A DNA stretch of 64,000 nt from Pedococcus sp. 5OH_020 (GTDB lineage: Bacteria > Actinomycetota > Actinomycetes > Actinomycetales > Dermatophilaceae), in contig NZ_JAPYZV010000003.1 in the NCBI RefSeq assembly GCF_027812955.1, positions 62,001 to 126,000 on the forward strand, read 5' to 3'. Of the stretch, positions 56,660 to 64,000 are shown piece after piece (within the stretch, counting starts at the first letter, position 1; every line of letters begins with the position of its first letter). A model generated the notes under the pieces. The model saw nothing but the letters and a program-made list of their open reading frames with translations, made no database searches and was not told where the DNA came from. The position numbers were made by a program, and so were the translations under genes.

Positions 56660-57217
56660 TCACTCGGTAGGCGGCCTCGCGTCGGACATCGGCTCGGCGT
56701 GCACGTCGGGCATCCGCCAGCGCGCAGTCGTCATGCCGGCGGCCTTCGCCCGGTCGATGGCCTCGTGGACGACCTGCTCCGCCTCTACGCGGCCGCCCCA
56801 GTGCGCGCCCTCCACGGACTTGCCGGGCTCGAGGTCCTTGTAGGTCTCGAAGAAGTGCTGGATCTCCAGACGGTCGAACTCGCTGACCTGGTCCAGCTCG
56901 CTGAGGTGCGCCTGCCGCGGGTCGCCCGCCGGCACGCACAGGATCTTGTCGTCGCCGCCGGCCTCGTCCCGCATGTGGAACATCCCGATCGGCCGTGCCC
57001 GGACCAGGCAGCCGGGGAACGTCGGCTCCTCCAGGAGCACCAGCGCGTCGAGAGGGTCGCCGTCCTCGCCGAGGCTGTCCTCGACGTACCCGTAGTCGGC
57101 CGGGTACCGGGTCGAGGTGAAGAGCAGGCGGTCGAGCCGGATGCGCCCGGTCTCGTGGTCCACCTCGTACTTGTTCCGGTGCCCCTTGGGGATCTCGATG
57201 GTGACGTCGAACTCCAC
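56660..57217 (-). CDS. ppa: Inorganic pyrophosphatase, family I
   Basis: A 185-residue soluble pyrophosphatase. The signature is [13 protein letters not shown], then [25 protein letters not shown] with the metal-binding Asp cluster, [11 protein letters not shown] and the C-terminal [14 protein letters not shown]. It has a C-terminal extension of about 20 residues beyond the usual length. GGAAGG precedes GTG 57217. Together with the membrane pyrophosphatase, the genome has both soluble and proton-pumping enzymes. Equivalent of Rv3628. Confidence 0.96.
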   Translation of the reverse strand: MEFDVTIEIPKGHRNKYEVDHETGRIRLDRLLFTSTRYPADYGYVEDSLGEDGDPLDALVLLEEPTFPGCLVRARPIGMFHMRDEAGGDDKILCVPAGDPRQAHLSELDQVSEFDRLEIQHFFETYKDLEPGKSVEGAHWGGRVEAEQVVHEAIDRAKAAGMTTARWRMPDVHAEPMSDARPPTE

Positions 57218-57251
57218 GACAGTGCCTTCCGTTGTCCGCGCACCTATGTCC

Positions 57252-57257
57252 TAGGCT
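57252..57257 (+). promoter_or_regulatory. -10 box (TAGGCT) of the PBP4 gene
   Basis: TAGGCT lies in CCTAGG between divergent ppa and dacB. It is nine bases before GTG 57267 and 48 before GTG 57306. Confidence 0.45.
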
Positions 57258-57305
57258 CGCCGCCAAGTGTCCCGTATGACGCAAGTCCAGGCCGGAGGGG
57301 GTCGC

Positions 57306-58748
57306 GTGCGTCGCTCCCACGCCGTCGCCGGCATCCTCGCGGCCCTCCTGCTCGGGTATGGCGCGCTCGACGTCTACGACGTCGTACCGGGCGTCCTGAC
57401 GCGGGACCAGCCGGTGCCCGCCCCGACGCAGGCCGCCCCGACGGCGGGCCGGACGGCGGGACCGTCGGTGACCGTTCCCACGGTCGACGCGGCCGCCGCG
57501 CCGCTACGGCCGGCCTCGGCGTCCGCCCCCATCCCGGACCCGGCCGCAGTGGCGGCGCACCTGCGCGCCGTGCTCCGGGACCCTGGTCTGGGGCCGGCGC
57601 CCGGCGTCGTGGTCCGCGACGCCTTCACAGGCCAGGTCCTGCTGGAGCGCGGTGAGGACCGCCCCCGGGTGCCCGCCTCGACGGCCAAGCTGCTCACGGC
57701 GTTGGCGGTCGGCACCACCCTCGACCCCCATGCCGCGTTCCCCACCACGGTCGTGCGAGGGGCCGGGGCGAGTGACATCGTCCTCGTCGCCGGCGGGGAC
57801 ACCATGCTGGCCGGAGGGAAGGGGGACCCCACGGCAGTGGAGGGCCACGCGGGGCTGGGTGACCTGGCCGGCCAGGTGGCGCAGGCCCTGCTTCCCACCG
57901 GCACGTCGACGGTCCGCCTGCGCCTCGACACGAGCTACGCGCGCGGCGCGCGCTGGGCGCCGGGATGGGCCGAGGCCGACATCGCGGCCGGCTACACCGG
58001 CGGAGTGTCCATGCTCGGGCTCGCCGGCCAGCGCGCCGTGCCGGGCAAGCCCGCGCCACGGGACCCGGAGGCGGCCACAGCCGCCGCGTTCGTCGCCGCG
58101 CTCGCCCAGCTGGGGATCACTGCGAAGCTGATGCCGCAGGGCACGTGGTCCACACCGGCCCCGGCCGGTGCTGCCGTGCTCGGCCGGGTCGAGTCCGCGC
58201 CGGTCGGCGACGTCCTCGCGCTCTCGCTGGACGACAGCGACAACGCGCTCACCGAGGGCCTGGCCCGGCAGGCGGCCGTCAAGGCCGGAGACGCGCCCAC
58301 CTTCGCCGCCGCCGTCGCCTTCGTCAGGCGTGCCGTTGCGGGCAAGGGGGTCGACCTGACCGGGACCACCTTGAAGGACACGAGCGGACTCACCCCTGGC
58401 CAGGCCATCCCGCCGCGCGTGCTGTCCGACGTGCTCCAGCTCGGGACGGACGGCTCCCTGCCGTCCCTTCAGGACACGGTGGCCCGGCTCCCTGTCGCGG
58501 GTCTCAGCGGCACCCTTCACGACCGCTTCCTGGCGAGGAACACCCATGCGGTGGCCGGGATCGCGCGGGCCAAGACGGGCACGCTGACCGGGGCCAGCGC
58601 GATGGCCGGCACAGTGATCGACGCCGACGGCAGGATCCTGTCCTACGTGGTCCTGGCCGACCGCCTTCCCGCTGGGGTCGGAACCCTGACGGCGAGGGCG
58701 GCGTTGGACCGGTTCGTGGCGGCGCTCGCGACGTGTGGATGCGGCTGA
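57306..58748 (+). CDS. dacB: D-Ala-D-Ala carboxypeptidase/endopeptidase (PBP4 type)
   Basis: A 480-residue class C penicillin-binding protein that trims peptidoglycan side chains outside the membrane. An N-terminal anchor (AVAGILAALLLGYGAL) is followed by a Pro/Ala linker. Active-site motifs are SxxK in PASTAKLL, SxN in DDSDNAL and KTG in AKTGTL. The GTG at 57306 is preferred for its GGAGGGGG ribosome binding site; GTG 57267, close to the -10 box, is a real alternative that adds 13 residues. Equivalent of Rv3627c, divergent from ppa. Confidence 0.9.
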   Translation: MRRSHAVAGILAALLLGYGALDVYDVVPGVLTRDQPVPAPTQAAPTAGRTAGPSVTVPTVDAAAAPLRPASASAPIPDPAAVAAHLRAVLRDPGLGPAPGVVVRDAFTGQVLLERGEDRPRVPASTAKLLTALAVGTTLDPHAAFPTTVVRGAGASDIVLVAGGDTMLAGGKGDPTAVEGHAGLGDLAGQVAQALLPTGTSTVRLRLDTSYARGARWAPGWAEADIAAGYTGGVSMLGLAGQRAVPGKPAPRDPEAATAAAFVAALAQLGITAKLMPQGTWSTPAPAGAAVLGRVESAPVGDVLALSLDDSDNALTEGLARQAAVKAGDAPTFAAAVAFVRRAVAGKGVDLTGTTLKDTSGLTPGQAIPPRVLSDVLQLGTDGSLPSLQDTVARLPVAGLSGTLHDRFLARNTHAVAGIARAKTGTLTGASAMAGTVIDADGRILSYVVLADRLPAGVGTLTARAALDRFVAALATCGCG

Positions 58749-58750
58749 CC

Positions 58751-58756
58751 TACGGT
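58751..58756 (+). promoter_or_regulatory. Leaderless-type -10 box (TACGGT)
   Basis: TACGGT begins three bases after the dacB stop and ends six bases before ATG 58763. GAGGGG between them could also act as a ribosome binding site. Confidence 0.45.
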
Positions 58757-58762
58757 GAGGGG

Positions 58763-59851
58763 ATGACCATGCCGGAGACCCACCAGCCGTCCAGCGACCA
58801 GTCCTCGACCGGCGGCTACGTCGACTGGCAGTTCGCCAAGGCCGCAGGAGCCAAGCTGGTCGCGCCGGGTCCCAAGGTGACCGCCGCGGAGGCCGAGCAG
58901 GTGGTCACCGAGGTTCGTCAGGCCGCGCTGCGCGCCCAGCAGCCGGTCGCCGACACCGCTCGGCTGCATGCCCCCGGTGACGCGCCGGGACCCATCGTGG
59001 TGGACCGTGCGACCTGGATCGCCCTCAACGCCGACTCGATGGCGGCGCTCATGAACCCGGTCCTGGGCAAGCTCGCGGACCGGCAGAAGGCTGCGCCGAG
59101 CGAGGCGGTCAAGGCCATCGGTGGCAAGGTCACCGGTGGTGAGGCCGGCGCCCTCCTGGCCTTCATGGCGAGCAAGGTGCTGGGACAGTACGACCTCGCG
59201 CCCGAGGGCACCCCGCGGCTGATGCTGGTGGCACCCAACCTCGTGCAGGTCGAGCGTGAGCTGGATCTCGACCCGTCCGACTTCAGGCTGTGGGTCTGCA
59301 TGCACGAGGAGACGCACCGCGTGCAGTTCACCGCCGTTCCGTGGCTTCGCGACCACATGGTGGAGCGGATCCGGACGCTGGCCACCGACCTCGTCCCCGA
59401 CCCCACGACGCTTCAGGACACCCTCGCCAGGCTCGGTAGGCAGCTGCCCGACGCCCTGCGAAGCGGTGGAGCCGGGCTCACCGACCTCATCACCTCCCCG
59501 GAGCAGCGGGCCCAGCTGGCCGAGGTGACCGCGGTGATGTCGCTGCTCGAGGGCCACGCCGACGTCGTGATGGACGCCGTCGGCCCCGCGGTGATCCCCT
59601 CGGTGGCGCAGATCCGGCGGAGGTTCGACGAGCGCCGCAAGGGCGTCGGGGCCTTCGACAGGATGTTGCGGCGCCTGCTGGGGCTGGAGGCGAAGATGCG
59701 CCAGTACCGCGACGGTGCGGTCTTCGTCCGTGCCGTCGTGGACGCCGTCGGCACCGATGGGCTGAACCGGGTCTGGGAGTCGCCGGAGACGCTGCCCAAG
59801 CCGTCGGAGATCGAGACGCCCTCCGCGTGGGTCGCCAGAGTCCACGGCTGA
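58763..59851 (+). CDS. Zinc-dependent metalloprotease-like protein (DUF2342)
   Basis: A 362-residue protein of the DUF2342 family, sometimes called coenzyme F420 biosynthesis-associated. The zinc motif HEETH lies in WVCMHEETHRVQF, with a likely third ligand Glu in LLEGHADVVMDAVG. A Tyr/Trp-rich N-terminus (GGYVDWQFAKAAGAKLV) is conserved. Function is not established; the link to F420 comes from co-occurrence. Equivalent of Rv3626c. It lies in the conserved dacB-tilS order. Confidence 0.92.
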   Translation: MTMPETHQPSSDQSSTGGYVDWQFAKAAGAKLVAPGPKVTAAEAEQVVTEVRQAALRAQQPVADTARLHAPGDAPGPIVVDRATWIALNADSMAALMNPVLGKLADRQKAAPSEAVKAIGGKVTGGEAGALLAFMASKVLGQYDLAPEGTPRLMLVAPNLVQVERELDLDPSDFRLWVCMHEETHRVQFTAVPWLRDHMVERIRTLATDLVPDPTTLQDTLARLGRQLPDALRSGGAGLTDLITSPEQRAQLAEVTAVMSLLEGHADVVMDAVGPAVIPSVAQIRRRFDERRKGVGAFDRMLRRLLGLEAKMRQYRDGAVFVRAVVDAVGTDGLNRVWESPETLPKPSEIETPSAWVARVHG

Positions 59852-59877
59852 GCGGGTGAGTCGCAGGTGAGGTACCG

Positions 59878-60858
59878 GTGAGCGGTCCGGACCCCACCAC
59901 GGCGGCCGTCCGGTCCGCTGTGCGAGTCGTGCTGGCCGAGTGCGACCCGGGCGACCTGGTACTGGTGGCGTGCAGTGGAGGGGCGGACTCCCTGGCTCTG
60001 GCGGCGGCCACGGCGTTCGAGGCGCCCCGCCTTGCCATGCGGTACGGGGCCGTCGTGGTCGACCACGCGCTGCAGAGGGAGTCTGCGACCGTCGCGGCGG
60101 ACGCCGCCGAGACCTGTCGGGCGCTGGGCTTCGAGCCGGTGGACGTCGCCCGCGTCGAGGTGCCGGGGACCGCTCAGGGCCTGGAGGCAGCGGCGCGGTC
60201 CGCGCGCTACGAGGCCCTGGAAGCCGCCGCCGAGCTGCACGGTGCCCGCCTGTTGCTGCTAGGACACACTCTCGACGACCAGGCCGAGCAGGTGCTCCTG
60301 GGGCTCACGAGGGGTGCCGGCGCACGCTCTCTGGCCGGGATGCCGCGCGCCCGCGGGCGCCTTCGGCGGCCGTTGCTCGGTATCCCTCGGTCGGCGACCC
60401 GGAGGTCGGTCGAGTCGGCGGGCCTGGCCTGGTGGGACGACCCGATGAACGAGGACCCTTCGTTCACCAGGGTGAGGGCGCGCCGGGCCCTGGCCGATCT
60501 GGAGCGTGACCTCGGACCTGGCGTGACGGCGGCCCTGGCGCGCAGTGCGGACCTGCTTCGCGACGACGCGGACGAGCTCGACCACCTGGCCGAGGAGGCG
60601 GTCACGGCCCTGGGTCCCGGTCCCTGGGACGTCGCGGCGCTCGCCGAGCTGCCGCGCGCCACCCGCACGCGGGTCTGGCGGCGCCTGGCCCTGGCGGCCG
60701 GCGCACCCGCCGGGCAGCTGAGCACGCGGCATACCGAGGCCTGCGACGCGCTGCTCACGCGCTGGCACGGGCAGGGGCCGGTCAGCCTGCCCGGTCCGCT
60801 GCACGCGGTGCGCTCGGGCGGCCGGGTATCGCTGGCCCCGCCGGCTCCGGTTGAATAG
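59878..60858 (+). CDS. tilS: tRNA(Ile)-lysidine synthetase
   Basis: A 326-residue PP-loop enzyme that changes the wobble C of tRNA-Ile(CAU) to lysidine. The ATP motif is CSGGADSLAL, followed by VDHALQ, LLLLGHTLDDQAEQVLLGL and the RPLLGIPR segment. The C-terminal part is short, as is usual in actinobacteria. GTG start. It precedes hpt and ftsH, a near-universal bacterial gene order. Confidence 0.94.
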   Translation: MSGPDPTTAAVRSAVRVVLAECDPGDLVLVACSGGADSLALAAATAFEAPRLAMRYGAVVVDHALQRESATVAADAAETCRALGFEPVDVARVEVPGTAQGLEAAARSARYEALEAAAELHGARLLLLGHTLDDQAEQVLLGLTRGAGARSLAGMPRARGRLRRPLLGIPRSATRRSVESAGLAWWDDPMNEDPSFTRVRARRALADLERDLGPGVTAALARSADLLRDDADELDHLAEEAVTALGPGPWDVAALAELPRATRTRVWRRLALAAGAPAGQLSTRHTEACDALLTRWHGQGPVSLPGPLHAVRSGGRVSLAPPAPVE

Positions 60859-60932
60859 GCGCCCGGAGGCCGCCCGACCGACGGCCTGCACGTTCGTCGT
60901 CCGATGTCACCGATGCCACCAGGAGCTGAGCC

Positions 60933-61484
60933 GTGGACGCTGCCCACATGGGAGCCGACCTCCAGAAGGTCCTCATCACCGAGGAGCAGATCCACTCCCG
61001 GCTGGAGGAGCTGGCCGGGCAGATCTGGACGGAGTACGAGGGCAAGGACCTGCTCCTCGTCGGAGTCCTCAAGGGTGCGGTCATGGTGATGGCAGACCTC
61101 TCCCGTGCCCTTCCGGGGACGGCTCCGGTCGACTGGATGGCGGTGTCGTCGTATGGCTCGGGCACCAAGTCCTCGGGCGTCGTGCGCATCCTGAAGGACC
61201 TCGACACGGACATCTCCGGCAAGCACGTCCTCATCGTGGAGGACATCGTCGACTCCGGTCTGACCCTCTCCTGGATCCGCGCCAACCTCGAGTCCCGCTC
61301 GCCCGCGTCGGTCGAGATCTGCACATTGCTGCGCAAGCCTGAAGCGGCCAAGGTGGAGATCGACGTCAAGTGGGTGGGGTTCGACATCCCCAACGAGTTC
61401 GTCGTGGGGTACGGGCTCGACTACGCGGAGCAGTACCGGAACCTGCGGGTCGTCGGCACGCTGGCGCCACACGTCTACGCCTGA
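60933..61484 (+). CDS. hpt: Hypoxanthine(-guanine) phosphoribosyltransferase
   Basis: A 183-residue purine salvage enzyme. The PRPP-binding motif is VLIVEDIVDSGLTL, the flexible loop has SSYGSGTKSSG, and the purine-binding end reads FVVGYGLDYAEQYRNL. GTG 60933 is used here; ATG 60948 could also start it. It sits between tilS and ftsH as in most actinobacteria. A 200-bp gap follows before ftsH, in which I see no gene. Confidence 0.95.
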   Translation: MDAAHMGADLQKVLITEEQIHSRLEELAGQIWTEYEGKDLLLVGVLKGAVMVMADLSRALPGTAPVDWMAVSSYGSGTKSSGVVRILKDLDTDISGKHVLIVEDIVDSGLTLSWIRANLESRSPASVEICTLLRKPEAAKVEIDVKWVGFDIPNEFVVGYGLDYAEQYRNLRVVGTLAPHVYA

Positions 61485-61685
61485 GGCAGTCCACGGGCCG
61501 CCTGACGGTGTCCACGGGCCGAACGGCCGCGGCGCCGACGGAACACCGGGCCGGTCCGGGTCGTTGTCCAGCACGAACCGCGGCAGACCCGCCGTAGTAC
61601 CGTCGTCGTAGAGCCTCCTCCAGGCCGGGGGCGGCACAGAGCCTGATCGAGCAGGAGGCACGGGGCTGCCAGCCCCGCTACACAC

Positions 61686-63771
<2,086 letters not shown>

Positions 63772-63782
<11 letters not shown>

Positions 63783-64000
63783 CGCCGCTCACGTGATCGA
63801 CCACGCGCGGGCCGAGGCGGCCGTGCGTGAGCTGCTGCTCGCCGTGGGGGAGGACCCCGACCGCGACGGCCTGGTGGAGACACCCGCGCGAGTGGCGCGC
63901 GCCTACGGGGAGTTCTTCGCGGGGCTCCGGATGGACCCCGCGGCGGTGCTGTCCAAGACGTTCGAGATCGACCACGACGAGATGATCCTCGTGCGCGACA
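63772..64000 (+). CDS. folE: GTP cyclohydrolase I, N-terminal part (cut by window edge)
   Basis: 76 codons are visible. The frame [35 protein letters not shown] is the conserved start of type I GTP cyclohydrolase, the first step of folate synthesis; the catalytic Cys/His region lies beyond the window. ATG 63772 overlaps the ftsH stop region, and ftsH-folE is the standard actinobacterial order (Rv3610c-Rv3609c). Confidence 0.93.

Overview
The window is a GC-rich (about 70 percent) stretch of an actinobacterial chromosome. Gene content and order match the conserved block that in Mycobacterium tuberculosis runs from acs (Rv3667) through ssd/tad (Rv3660c-Rv3654c), the DECH helicase, topA, holB, ppa, PBP4, a zinc metalloprotease, tilS, hpt and ftsH to folE (Rv3609c). 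Sortase-type LAxTG proteins, an F420-type LLM oxidoreductase and a conservon point to a Micrococcales member, probably Intrasporangiaceae-like. The family is inferred from general knowledge, not from a search. No phage, insertion sequence, CRISPR array or rRNA was seen.

Layout. 1-9.8 kb, mostly minus strand: acetate use (acs, actP with its DUF485 partner, a second sodium/solute symporter with a small partner) and a LytS/LytTR two-component system that probably controls it. 9.8-15.8 kb: a degenerate Fic protein, the 6C small RNA, then a compact tad/Flp locus (ssd, tadA, a repeat micro-ORF, tadB, tadC, DUF4244 pilin-like, TadE-like, and a frameshifted TadE-like gene). 15.8-24.5 kb: a coiled-coil membrane protein and DECH helicase (minus), then an anti-sigma antagonist, proton-pumping pyrophosphatase, AIM24 protein and methyltransferase. 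24.6-29.2 kb: an autoregulated TetR plus heterodimeric ABC exporter operon. 29.3-34 kb: a symporter and partner, an MT0933-like small protein, an MFS transporter and a DODA-type dioxygenase. 34-44.6 kb: topA, a serine hydrolase, a TipA-type MerR regulator, an LCP protein, an LAATG surface protein, tmk, holB and a TAP-like lipoprotein hydrolase. 44.7-50.4 kb: tRNA-Thr(CGT) and a conservon (CvnA-D like). 50.4-54.8 kb: a kinase-LLM fusion, alpha/beta hydrolase, SRPBCC protein and MFS transporter. 54.8-64 kb: a palindromic repeat cluster, an NlpC/P60 hydrolase, ppa, PBP4, a DUF2342 metalloprotease, tilS, hpt, ftsH and partial folE.

Three themes recur. First, at least a dozen genes have a TANNNT -10 hexamer 6-7 nt before the start codon, which predicts leaderless mRNAs; one divergent pair has overlapping -10 boxes. 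Second, operon junctions often overlap (ATGA, GTGA, TGATG). At three junctions short tandem duplications have created micro-ORFs that bridge the cistrons: tadA/tadB, the ABC pair, and tmk/holB. Third, regulators sit beside visible operators (TetR, TipA-type MerR, a MarR-like palindrome).

The most unusual items are the 12-unit 15-bp repeat that forms a coupling ORF between tadA and tadB, the 6C RNA in its conserved place, the P-loop kinase-LLM fusion, the overlapping divergent leaderless promoters, and a 40-bp-periodic palindrome cluster.
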